DNA from: Ktedonobacterales bacterium
Lineage (GTDB): Bacteria; Chloroflexota; Ktedonobacteria; Ktedonobacterales; Ktedonobacteraceae
NCBI GenBank assembly: GCA_027451525.1
Contig: DAIDJF010000057.1
Span: 1 to 35,513, forward strand
Length of the DNA stretch: 35,513 bases
Direction: 5' to 3'
The notes under the pieces are model-generated. The model made no database searches and was not told the DNA's origin. It saw nothing but the letters and a program-made list of their open reading frames with translations. Position numbers and translations under genes: made by a program. The number at the start of each line of letters is the position of its first letter. Within the stretch, counting starts at the first letter, position 1. Shown in pieces: positions 19,377 to 27,730 of the stretch.

Positions 19377-19757
19377 ATGGCAAGTCATCCAATCGTGCAT
19401 ATCGAGATTCCTGCTATTTCTACGAGCGCGGCGGGCGAGTTTTACGGTCAGGTTTTTGGTTGGCAAATCCAGGCCGACAATGAGTATAACTATGTGCAGT
19501 TCCAGTCTGAAGGTGGCCCTGCAGGGGGCTTTGTCGAGCAGGGACCAATATCGATCCCTCATATCGAATACAAGATCGACAGGCTGCTGGTCTATCTCGC
19601 TACCGATGATATCGACGCCACGCTCGCAGTGATAGAGGCGCACGGAGGGAAGACCATTCTACCCAAGACCGAGATTCCCCATGTCGGTTGGTGGGCAGCG
19701 TTCACCGACCCGTCTGGCAATCACCTCGCGCTGTTCACATCTGCACCACACGAGTAG
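19377..19757 (+). CDS. VOC-superfamily (glyoxalase-like) protein
   Basis: A 126-aa protein. The N-terminus HPIVHIEIPAISTSAAGEFYGQVFGW and the C-terminal half GKTILPKTEIPHVGWWAAFTDPSGNHLALF show the paired beta-alpha-beta-beta-beta units of the vicinal oxygen chelate fold. The FTDPSGNHLALF ending is typical of the many small unassigned VOC proteins of high-GC and Chloroflexi-like genomes. His8 and the C-terminal region may bind metal, but no specific reaction can be assigned. ATG 19377 has GAGGAG about 8 nt upstream. It shares direction with the DinB gene 54 bp downstream. Confidence 0.85.
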   Translation: MASHPIVHIEIPAISTSAAGEFYGQVFGWQIQADNEYNYVQFQSEGGPAGGFVEQGPISIPHIEYKIDRLLVYLATDDIDATLAVIEAHGGKTILPKTEIPHVGWWAAFTDPSGNHLALFTSAPHE

Positions 19758-19759
19758 TA

Positions 19760-19790
19760 GAGCAGGGCTACCCTCGCGGTCGCCCTGCTC
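19760..19790 (+). other. Hairpin between the VOC and DinB genes
   Basis: GAGCAGGGC (19760-19768) pairs with GCCCTGCTC (19782-19790) around a 13-nt loop. The hairpin sits 3 nt after the VOC stop and is followed by an A-rich stretch, not a T-run, so it may stabilise or attenuate the transcript more than end it. Confidence 0.5.
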
Positions 19791-19811
19791 CCAGAAAAAA
19801 GAGGACCCTTT

Positions 19812-20288
19812 ATGGCTGAACAACAGATCGTGCTTCTCCCTTTGTATCACGGCTGGGATACCTATCAGGAACTGCTGCTCAAGGCTATTGAGCCACTGTC
19901 ACCTGATCAGCTATCCCTACGCGCCGCACCGCATTTGCGCTCGATTGGCGAACTCGCAAGTCATATCGTCGGAGCGCGTGCTGGCTGGCTGTATTACACG
20001 CTGGGCAAGGGCGATGAACAGATGACCACCATCGCGGAGCAACCTGCTCGTTCCGCCGCTGAACTGGTCAAGGGCTTGCAAGTCACCTGGAATGTCATCC
20101 AGGATGCCTTGAGCCACTGGACCACTGCCGACCTGGAAGCAATTGTTCACGATACCGATGAGAACGGAGAAGATCAAACCTATACACGCCAGTGGGTGAT
20201 CTGGCATCTCATTGAGCACGACCTGCATCATGGAGGTGAACTCTCCTTCACGCTAGGCATGCATGGCTTGGCTGGAATCGAGATTTAA
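19812..20288 (+). CDS. DinB-like metal-binding protein
   Basis: A 158-aa four-helix-bundle protein of the DinB/YfiT group. The metal triad is visible: His51 in GELASHIVGARAGW, and His136 and His140 in WHLIEHDLHHGGELSF. The family includes thiol-dependent transferases (mycothiol or bacillithiol S-transferases) and many unassigned proteins. GAGGA lies about 8 nt before ATG 19812. It probably forms a two-gene unit with the VOC protein. Confidence 0.87.
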   Translation: MAEQQIVLLPLYHGWDTYQELLLKAIEPLSPDQLSLRAAPHLRSIGELASHIVGARAGWLYYTLGKGDEQMTTIAEQPARSAAELVKGLQVTWNVIQDALSHWTTADLEAIVHDTDENGEDQTYTRQWVIWHLIEHDLHHGGELSFTLGMHGLAGIEI

Positions 20289-20331
20289 GCTCAGCATAAA
20301 TCATCACGGTGTTGTTTTTCCTACTTACACA

Positions 20332-20417
20332 CCTGTCAGGTTGCTCACGCTCGTGGGGCCGCGTTGTAGACAATTTGGCAGGTGAACGATGTTTGTAGTG
20401 TCATCTGGCCTGACAGG
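20332..20417. repeat. Inverted repeat in the DinB to tRNA-Arg spacer
   Basis: CCTGTCAGG (20332-20340) and its inverse CCTGACAGG (20409-20417) are separated by 68 bp in which no gene is seen. They may close a long stem at the end of the DinB transcript or be a relic of a mobile element. Function unknown. Confidence 0.35.
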
Positions 20418-20432
20418 CGGCTTTATGGATGG

Positions 20433-20461
20433 TTGACAGAGGGCAGCTATTCTGGTATCAT
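20433..20461 (+). promoter_or_regulatory. Promoter of tRNA-Arg
   Basis: TTGACA (20433-20438), exactly 17 bp, TATCAT (20456-20461). The predicted start is about 20468, a few nucleotides before the tRNA at 20471. Confidence 0.85.
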
Positions 20462-20470
20462 ACTACTGAT

Positions 20471-20543
20471 GCACCCGTAGCTCAATGGATAGAGCCACTG
20501 ACTTCGGATCAGAGGATTGCGGGTTCAAGTCCTGCCGGGTGCG
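20471..20543 (+). tRNA. tRNA-Arg (anticodon TCG)
   Basis: Acceptor stem GCACCCG/CGGGTGC, D arm GCTC-GAGC, anticodon loop CTTCGGA with anticodon TCG, T arm GCGGG-TTCAAGT-CCTGC, discriminator G at 20543. One A-A mismatch closes the anticodon stem. CCA is not encoded. A run of seven T begins at 20545. It lies at one border of the large ATPase/kinase operon and is a possible integration site. Confidence 0.93.
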
Positions 20544-20566
20544 CTTTTTTTATCTGAAATAATTGG

Positions 20567-20728
20567 TCATGGCATCTGATCATTGAAATCATCAGTTTCT
20601 ACGACAGAGGGTATGTATTGATTGTCTGCGACGTATGCGAACTCCTCCTCTTGGCTACTAGAAAGTACCTCTTCTATTTCTACAAAATATTCGGCAGTTC
20701 TATATTTGTTTTTATCCTTCCAAGGCAT
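20567..20728 (-). CDS. Small acidic hypothetical protein
   Basis: A possible 53-aa protein beginning MPWKDKNKYRTAEYFVEIEE and ending in an Asp/Glu-rich tail (SVVETDDFNDQMP). The start at 20728 is preferred because GAGG stands 7 nt upstream; the frame is open another 28 codons without a ribosome site. It is on the same strand as the large operon and about 230 bp beyond its end. No family is recognised. It may be a minor gene or chance. Confidence 0.35.
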   Translation of the reverse strand: MPWKDKNKYRTAEYFVEIEEVLSSSQEEEFAYVADNQYIPSVVETDDFNDQMP

Positions 20729-20915
20729 ATATTTCCTCATTTCGCTTGATAGATACCTATAATTCATATGCAAATGAGCAATATACAGTGGCTTCCTGGA
20801 TAAGTTCGCCATGCACGAGACAGTTAGAGGCAGATAGCTCTGGACGCGAACTGGTTGGCGTGATAGCTTTAATGCCAGAGTCCTCTTGTTTCTGGACGAA
20901 GACAGGAATAGACGA

Positions 20916-20946
20916 GGATACCGCGCAGAGTAACATCGCGGTATCC
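20916..20946 (-). other. Hairpin just after the large operon
   Basis: GGATACCGCG and CGCGGTATCC form a perfect 10-bp stem with an 11-nt loop, 12 nt beyond the stop codon of the last gene. There is no clear T-run on the minus strand, so it may protect the 3' end or act as a factor-assisted terminator. Confidence 0.55.
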
Positions 20947-20958
20947 TTGCGTCCCAGG

Positions 20959-23900
20959 TTATTCCAGTGGATACATTTTCACCACGGAGCCAAAGGCCAT
21001 ATCTGGAGTCTGCACATAGGCGGAACCGACAGAAAGCTGCTCAATGCGCGCCACCGCATCCTGACCAGGACGAGTATGAATGAAACCAGCTACCTTTTTC
21101 GAGTCTGGATGATTGATACGGAAGATCACTTTCGTCCCTGCATTGCCCAAAATATCCTGATGGAAATCGCCTATTCCCTGGCTGGCAACGATCACCGCAA
21201 TGCCAAATTTACGCCCTTCCTTCATGATTTTGGGCAATGTGACATCACGCGCCAGGCGGTGCGCTTCATCCAGCACAATGGCAAGACGCAGACGATCAGT
21301 ATTGCCCCAGCGGAACATATCTTTATAGAGCTTGCGTAGCACAAACGCGCCAGCTGCTACTTGCAGCATCTCTGAGTACAGATTATGCAGGTCAATAATA
21401 AGTCCCTGCTTGATAGCGGAAAGCAAATCAGGACTATTCTTGATCGGGCGAAACAGGTCCATTTCTAATAGTGGACGACAGCGCGCGGTGACATTATGGA
21501 TATGACGTGCCTGCTCTTTCTGCTCAATGCGTCGCAATACCTCTTCAGGACTCGGATACTCGATTTCGCCGCTGTCGATACCCTCATCGCCAAAGCCGTG
21601 CGCTTTATAGGCATCTTGTAATGCCGTAAAAATGACATCTTGTTGCATTACACCAAGTCCGGTCACTGAAGCAAAAATCTCTGCCAATGCCAGACTATTC
21701 GCTTTCCAGCCATTTCTATCGTTGCCAGTCGTACACTCAAACGGAGAAAATGGCAGGCCACTAGCAGCATCGACCACTGTCGGCTGGATCAATCTGGCAA
21801 AAGGACCATCCACCTCAGCGAATTGACCGTGAAAATCAAGCACCAGAGTCGGCACCTGTTGTTTTCCCAGTTCGCAGAGGATGCGCGTAATAGTCCACGA
21901 TTTCCCTTGCCCTGGAATACCCATAATGAACAGGTGCGGACTTCCTTTAGTGCTCGGTTGCCAGATAACAGGTACATCCGCGCTTTCACCCAGTGGGACA
22001 GTTACTTCATCGTTCTCAATAGCCGAGACAATAGCCTCCACAGGTGTAAAAGCCTCGTTCTCTTGCGTATCCGGCTTGTCCCGTTGAGTATGCGCATTGG
22101 TAGGATCGTCGCCCTCATCATCACTCTCAATGTCTGTATTTACAGCATCTTGCGGAGTATCTATCTCAGGCCGGTCATAGAAAGTTTGATAGTTCAATGT
22201 CAGTGATGGATCGTCGTTCAGGCTCTGCGAGGTCAACACGACGATACGAGCCTTATCAGGTAACCCATCCCGCGCTGCAACATCAATGGTCAGCGGTTTG
22301 CGTGGTGTTCCATCCAAGTTAACGACATAGCCTTCATAGGTTACCCTGAAGTCAGGAGCCGTGTTTTTTTCCAGGCGCGCAAGTTGTTCGAGAAAAGATT
22401 TTTCAGCTTCTGGGTCGAACAGCTTATAGCGGCGCGCGCGCTCAAAATAAAATTTGAGCATATTAGCGAGGTAAGCGCGTTGTAGAGTCCCATCGATACG
22501 CTGCTCGTCAAAGAACCGATTGCGCATTGCCTGCGCCGATCCCACCATTTGTAAAGCCATATCTTCCGCCAACTCTTGTAGTGACGTCTGTCCACGGCGC
22601 CATTTTACCTCGATAAAGGTGGCCTCGACGATATTGCGGCGCAGAGTGACAAGCACCAAGTCACAACGACGTTCGCCTCGTTGCGGTTTGCTTTCGCCTG
22701 ATGGCGAGAAGAGGCGTGGATACGCATCGATAGGAATGAGAATGGCTGTACGCAAGCGTCCAGTTTGTTTCAGATAGGCCGTGACAACGCCCAGTCCAAC
22801 GGCGGCAGCGGCACTAGTTGGCGACTCCAACGCTTGCAGGGCCAGCCGTCCAGAGACCGTTTTCAGATAATGCAAGAGATGCCCCACACTCTGATCAATG
22901 CGCTGGAAACCCAATTCTTCCATCGCCTGGGCTAACAGACTTTCAATCTCTTCGTGCCAGGATGTTGTGACCATCATCCGATGACCCAACCCCTCGATAG
23001 CCTCTGGTGAGTAATCCAGCACATATTTCTGCGCCATCTCGCTCAAACGCGGTTCGTGCGGAGAGTCATAGTAGTCAAGCGTAAAAAAGCGATCAAGCGT
23101 AATCACCCAGTTTGTGGCCGCATGCAGGCGATCAAGCAGAGTGCGCTGCTGCTCTTGTAAGCGAACCTCCAGTACAGGCTGCGTATCCGTTCTCTGTGTA
23201 CTCAAGTAGCCACCCGCACTCAGCATACTTTGATGCAGTTCTAGCAACGTATCGCTATAACGCGCCAGCACTGGATGAACCTCTGGCTTCTTAAGGCCAT
23301 CGGTAGCAATGGTATAGTGCCACAAGAAATCGTTGCCATCTACTGAAAAGCGGGATAGAAAACGCGTCATCAAGCCATAAAGTGAAAAACTGTTCTCATC
23401 AGATACCGTCTCAGACTGTGGCAAACTGATCAGCGCAGGGCGGGTAAAGTCGGTAATGATGGAGATATGCGCCTCTGGCAGAATTTTGGTGTTCTCCAAC
23501 CGACTGAGAGGACGCACACTGGTTGAGAGCGTCGGCAAGAAATAGTCTTTTGCCTGCTGATACTGCTGATCAATCTTCTGGCGTACCTGTTCGATAGCTT
23601 TGAGACGATTCACGTGTCCATCTTGCATATACGCAGTGACCTGAAGTGCTGGAAGGTGTGTTCCTTCCTCTTCTTCAGATACACTGTTGTGGTCAGTAAG
23701 AAAATGATTGATTGCTTCAGCAAAAAAGTCTCCACGTCCAGGATTGATAAGCGTTGTCACAAGTGTTTGTGTATACTGGTGTAACTCATGGAAATGCGTA
23801 AAATGTTCTTTCAGACGTACAGGCTGAATACTGCCAATCTCTGTCTCTTCATTATTAATGCCTACAATGCGCGCCAGATCTTCATAACGACGATGTGGAT

Positions 23901-25992
23901 CGGCAACGCTTGCTGGGAGAGCCACGCCATAAAAGAAACGCAGATTTTGGAAGAAGAGAAATGTCTCCGATGAGGCGATATGATAGGCAAAAGCGGGCGT
24001 ATTCTGCGGCGTTAGCAAGCGTAGAAGTTGTATATCGATACCGCGCTTCCGTTCGCTCCTACTTATCTCAAGGAGACGGCTCTCCCAATGGCGGAAGAGT
24101 TGCGTATATCCAGCATACCAGGCTACGCGCAGAGGATGAGTTGGCAGAATAATAACAGCATCCTCCGCCACATTATCTTTGCCAAGCACACTGATCAACA
24201 GGCTATCGACCGATAATGCCTCCAACAGTTCAACACGCTCACAACCGCTTTCCATCAGCGTTTTCAGAAGATCACGATACGCTTGAGCATAGCGCAAAGC
24301 CAGACCAGCCAGTTCGGGTGTCCAATCAGCCGCTTCAATAACATCGCGCTGCGGTGTCTTTTTCAGACGTGTAAAAAAGGTATCACGCGCGCGCCAGAAT
24401 GCCGTCCATGTCTCATTTTTGCCAGCGGATAACTCACGAGCGTTGCATGCATCTAGCGCAACCGGGTAAATTTCATCAAGCTGTAGAGTGAAACAGCCAC
24501 CACTGCGCGGCTCGTTCAAAATACGCCGTTCGAGGTCCACCAGCAATTTGCTCAAACCAACGTTGAGCGTTTTATGACCGACAGAGAGCGGCAGGCTAAA
24601 GTAGGTCAGATCTTTCTCGCCCCACTGCACCTGTGTCTCTTCGATCGCCTGTTCGGCAATTTCTAATGTTGTCTCCAGACGTCCGTAAGCAATTGTTGGC
24701 ACGGTACTCCGCCGCTCGCGATGCAGCGTTGTGACAGGAGATTTCGGGTCTTTCACAAGGAAAAACTCGGTACTTTTATCCGCGACTACACGTCCGCTCT
24801 CTTCACTGATGATCTCGTTGCCTGCTGCATCCAGTGCTGTTACCCGTACACAAACAGGTCCAGTTGGTATCTCCTCTTCTTCAAGGTCGAGTTTGATAGT
24901 CGCTTTGCGCCTGGAACCCGGCACTCTGGGGATTTTGAGTTCGATGAAATCGTTCTCTTCATCAAGCTCTTCGTCAATCTCCAGCTCCACTGGCAATATC
25001 CTGATGCTCCAGCTACTGACGTTGCGTGGTTGCCTCGGCTCACACGACCACTGCACAACCATTTTTCCCTTTGGCCCACAACTGGCTTTGAGACTCCCAT
25101 TAGTCGAATCTGGTTGAGAGAGTTGGCAGTAACGCTCGACATCACCATGCTTATTGACGAAAGGCTGAACGCTAATCTTGCTAATATCACTCTTCTCATT
25201 GTGCAGAAAAACCCAGCGATCAAGGGTCAGATCAGCCTTTGCCAGTTCACGCGACCAGGATGGGACATTATTCACCGAGCGACCTCGGAAGAAACGCTCC
25301 AGGTTTGCCGCCGTCTCTTTATCCAATTTCAAGCTTTGAATGCGTTCACGCGTCGTCGCATCAAGACGCGGAGGCCGTGAAAGGGCAAGTGTACTATGCT
25401 TATTGCTATTTAAATCTTCGACAAAATCGGAACGTCCATCAGCAATCATGCCGACCCGCCAGAGCTCCAGGCCCATGGTATCTAGTGTACCCTGAGTTTT
25501 ATGATCGAGGGCGACAACGGCAAAATCAAGGCGTTGCTCCAACGTGGCTTGTAAAGCCCCACGCGCAACAAAGCGTAATACTTGCTGCGCGCTATCAGGT
25601 AAAGAGCGCATCATACGCCGTAACACATCAGTCTGCAATACGCGGCCATCTATGATCGCAAATGAGTTTGAGAGCGAACTATAGGCAGCATCTACCAGAT
25701 CAGAGGGAACGAACAGGCAGAGGCGTCCCTGCTTACGATTGCGAATCTCGATAGCCTCATCGGTAGTAATAAAGATATCAGCGTTAGACGAGGTATCATG
25801 CTTCGCCTTCAGCACATGAATTGTTACCTGACTAGCCATTAAACACTGGTTCATACAATGACAGAGGGCAATAGCCTCGTCTCTGCTGAGAAAATCGACA
25901 CGGGCACAATGTCCCTCAGAGGTTCCGTTGACCTTATCGAAGATTTCATCTGCCAAAAATTGGATGCGAATATCATACATTGTCTCTACCAT
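20959..25992 (-). CDS. Very large HerA/FtsK-type ATPase with an internal PD-(D/E)xK-like motif (DptH/MAD8-like)
   Basis: A 1677-aa protein. Residues 1-600 match no domain I know; a Glu/Asp-rich stretch (about 340-385) lies in a beta-rich part. Near 610-635 is ILPTHPLRVAWYAGY, a motif I associate with DptH-like proteins. Residues about 1105-1135 hold CDLVLVTLRRN...FIEVKWRRG, a PD-(D/E)xK-like arrangement (Asp1111, Glu1128, Lys1130). An acidic linker (about 1287-1313) leads to the ATPase: Walker A MGIPGQGKSWT (Lys1364), LVLDFHGQF, Walker B LAIVLDEAHR (Asp1575, Glu1576), then VIVASQGIGDF and FRINHPDSKKVAG, all as in HerA-type DNA pumps. ATG 25992 has GAGGTG 8 nt upstream within the end of the preceding gene, 5 bp from its stop. 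Likely the DNA-translocating or cutting part of a restriction-like defence system; function is inferred. Confidence 0.82.
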   Translation of the reverse strand: MVETMYDIRIQFLADEIFDKVNGTSEGHCARVDFLSRDEAIALCHCMNQCLMASQVTIHVLKAKHDTSSNADIFITTDEAIEIRNRKQGRLCLFVPSDLVDAAYSSLSNSFAIIDGRVLQTDVLRRMMRSLPDSAQQVLRFVARGALQATLEQRLDFAVVALDHKTQGTLDTMGLELWRVGMIADGRSDFVEDLNSNKHSTLALSRPPRLDATTRERIQSLKLDKETAANLERFFRGRSVNNVPSWSRELAKADLTLDRWVFLHNEKSDISKISVQPFVNKHGDVERYCQLSQPDSTNGSLKASCGPKGKMVVQWSCEPRQPRNVSSWSIRILPVELEIDEELDEENDFIELKIPRVPGSRRKATIKLDLEEEEIPTGPVCVRVTALDAAGNEIISEESGRVVADKSTEFFLVKDPKSPVTTLHRERRSTVPTIAYGRLETTLEIAEQAIEETQVQWGEKDLTYFSLPLSVGHKTLNVGLSKLLVDLERRILNEPRSGGCFTLQLDEIYPVALDACNARELSAGKNETWTAFWRARDTFFTRLKKTPQRDVIEAADWTPELAGLALRYAQAYRDLLKTLMESGCERVELLEALSVDSLLISVLGKDNVAEDAVIILPTHPLRVAWYAGYTQLFRHWESRLLEISRSERKRGIDIQLLRLLTPQNTPAFAYHIASSETFLFFQNLRFFYGVALPASVADPHRRYEDLARIVGINNEETEIGSIQPVRLKEHFTHFHELHQYTQTLVTTLINPGRGDFFAEAINHFLTDHNSVSEEEEGTHLPALQVTAYMQDGHVNRLKAIEQVRQKIDQQYQQAKDYFLPTLSTSVRPLSRLENTKILPEAHISIITDFTRPALISLPQSETVSDENSFSLYGLMTRFLSRFSVDGNDFLWHYTIATDGLKKPEVHPVLARYSDTLLELHQSMLSAGGYLSTQRTDTQPVLEVRLQEQQRTLLDRLHAATNWVITLDRFFTLDYYDSPHEPRLSEMAQKYVLDYSPEAIEGLGHRMMVTTSWHEEIESLLAQAMEELGFQRIDQSVGHLLHYLKTVSGRLALQALESPTSAAAAVGLGVVTAYLKQTGRLRTAILIPIDAYPRLFSPSGESKPQRGERRCDLVLVTLRRNIVEATFIEVKWRRGQTSLQELAEDMALQMVGSAQAMRNRFFDEQRIDGTLQRAYLANMLKFYFERARRYKLFDPEAEKSFLEQLARLEKNTAPDFRVTYEGYVVNLDGTPRKPLTIDVAARDGLPDKARIVVLTSQSLNDDPSLTLNYQTFYDRPEIDTPQDAVNTDIESDDEGDDPTNAHTQRDKPDTQENEAFTPVEAIVSAIENDEVTVPLGESADVPVIWQPSTKGSPHLFIMGIPGQGKSWTITRILCELGKQQVPTLVLDFHGQFAEVDGPFARLIQPTVVDAASGLPFSPFECTTGNDRNGWKANSLALAEIFASVTGLGVMQQDVIFTALQDAYKAHGFGDEGIDSGEIEYPSPEEVLRRIEQKEQARHIHNVTARCRPLLEMDLFRPIKNSPDLLSAIKQGLIIDLHNLYSEMLQVAAGAFVLRKLYKDMFRWGNTDRLRLAIVLDEAHRLARDVTLPKIMKEGRKFGIAVIVASQGIGDFHQDILGNAGTKVIFRINHPDSKKVAGFIHTRPGQDAVARIEQLSVGSAYVQTPDMAFGSVVKMYPLE

Positions 25993-25997
25993 TGTTG

Positions 25998-27716
25998 TTA
26001 CACCTCAACCCTTCTAGCTGTGCTCCCTGCATATGGCGGATGTAGTCGCTGCACAGTAAAATCATCGGAAAGATCACGGAAAATACCCATCTGCCTCAAG
26101 CGCGTAAGCATAGCGCGCAGATTATCACGCGCCGCCGCCGCGTATTCCGCGCCCTGAAAAGTATCTGGTGGGCGGTCGATTAGAATGCCAAAACGTTGTT
26201 CCAGAAATTGCAGAAAATCCTGCAGACGGATTGGATGTATCTGTATCTCTTTTTCTGAAAGCCGCGCTGCCGCCACCTGCACCAGCACCGCCAACAGATC
26301 ATTTGATGGAGCATACCGCCACGACTGCCGACTCTTCGTCGTTCCAACCAGCACCCCATGAGGCTTTTTAATACCTCCAACACCCCAATACCAATTTACA
26401 AAATGTGTTATTCCATCACTTTTCTGACCTTCTACCAACAAATTAATAACTCGCTCTATATCAGTTTCAGCCGTATCAGCAATCTCATCTAACCAGGCAA
26501 GCACCTCAGTATCCTCTTTGTTAACAGCATCATCTTTACTTTTTACATCATCTATATACTTATTCTCTTCACGAATACGCTCCTCGTCCATACGCGCCTG
26601 AGCCTCAATATATAGAGCAAGGGAAGGATCTCGCTCCAGGAAAAGCAAACGTTGTAAATATTGGGGACCAGATGTTGCGCCTTCCAATACAGTATCGATC
26701 TTAGCACGTCGCTGCGAGTTGCGCTTGAGGATATCTACATAGGAATCAAGCAACCTCAAATGAAGAAGGGAAGGCAAAAATTGTTGATATGCCTCAATAT
26801 CACGACGCACACAAGCCTTTGCCATTTCATAGCTCTGGCTCCGCACATCATGCGTAAAATCCAGATAAAGTTGTGGAAGTGAAAACGCTGGTTGATTGCT
26901 CATAGCTACTGGTAACTCTTCAGGCTTCGCGACCAGTGCATTGAGCGCGTACACGAGCTTGAGCGTATAATTGAATAGCTCAAAATTGATAAGCGCGAGC
27001 AAATGATAGGTAAAAGCTTGTGAGGGCATATTTTCGTGGTAGGCATACAAAAAGCGCAATAAATCTGTCGCCATCTCATTTGCCAACACAGGACAGGCAG
27101 ATATAAAGCTCTGTTCGCGGCTCAGACCAGTTCTTGTGTTTTGGAAACTATCCATAAAGGCAACAGAAAGACGTGTCAACGTATCTAGCTCGGTGTGACC
27201 ATCGTAACTTCCTCCCAGTTCTGGCATATTATTAATAATTACGCCTTTTCCAAAGAGGTACTTGATAGTTTCCAATAACCTATCATCAGCTTTCTGTAAA
27301 TTATCGCGCAATATCTGGTAGATAAAAGTATCCGCACTACGATTGCGACTAGATCTTATAGGAAAACCGGGTTTATGCGTCAGAAGAGTATAAGGAACAA
27401 TAGACAAAATCTGTTCCCCTTTGTTTGCACGCCCTACACTACCTGTTCTAATGAGAGTAGTACGTACTAATCTTTCCAAGACTCTATAACCAACAGAGTC
27501 ATCAAAACCATCAAGTGTATGGTGTTGCGCAAGCAAACGAATATATTCCTTAACGCGCGTAGCATCATTGATCTGTCTGGCTTTACCGCGCCCTTGTGAA
27601 AGGATCATAAAGAAGAGAGAAGGAAGCAGAAAATCGATATCAAAGTCGTTCATGTCAATAATGAGTGCCTTAGGGAATTTGATACCCCTCATCTCTTTTG
27701 GAATACGTATTTTCAT
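25998..27716 (-). CDS. Unknown 572-aa protein of the kinase/HerA operon (DptG/MAD7 position)
   Basis: No catalytic motif is visible. It is mainly alpha-helical: N-terminal KIRIPKEMRGIKFPKALIID, then helices to about 360, a highly charged segment at about 365-410 (EERIREENKYIDDVKSKD), and a C-terminal region 480-556 (LQDFLQFLEQRFGILIDRPP, NLRAMLTRLRQMGIFRDLSD) that looks like a winged helix. By position between the kinase/ATPase gene and the HerA gene it matches the unassigned middle protein of DndFGH- or MAD-type systems, but I cannot claim homology. ATG 27716 has AGGAG about 7 nt upstream and starts 14 bp after the kinase gene. Its bases are visibly more AT-rich than the CBB genes, suggesting transfer. 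Confidence 0.75.
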   Translation of the reverse strand: MKIRIPKEMRGIKFPKALIIDMNDFDIDFLLPSLFFMILSQGRGKARQINDATRVKEYIRLLAQHHTLDGFDDSVGYRVLERLVRTTLIRTGSVGRANKGEQILSIVPYTLLTHKPGFPIRSSRNRSADTFIYQILRDNLQKADDRLLETIKYLFGKGVIINNMPELGGSYDGHTELDTLTRLSVAFMDSFQNTRTGLSREQSFISACPVLANEMATDLLRFLYAYHENMPSQAFTYHLLALINFELFNYTLKLVYALNALVAKPEELPVAMSNQPAFSLPQLYLDFTHDVRSQSYEMAKACVRRDIEAYQQFLPSLLHLRLLDSYVDILKRNSQRRAKIDTVLEGATSGPQYLQRLLFLERDPSLALYIEAQARMDEERIREENKYIDDVKSKDDAVNKEDTEVLAWLDEIADTAETDIERVINLLVEGQKSDGITHFVNWYWGVGGIKKPHGVLVGTTKSRQSWRYAPSNDLLAVLVQVAAARLSEKEIQIHPIRLQDFLQFLEQRFGILIDRPPDTFQGAEYAAAARDNLRAMLTRLRQMGIFRDLSDDFTVQRLHPPYAGSTARRVEV

Positions 27717-27730
27717 GTTCTCTCCTCTTC

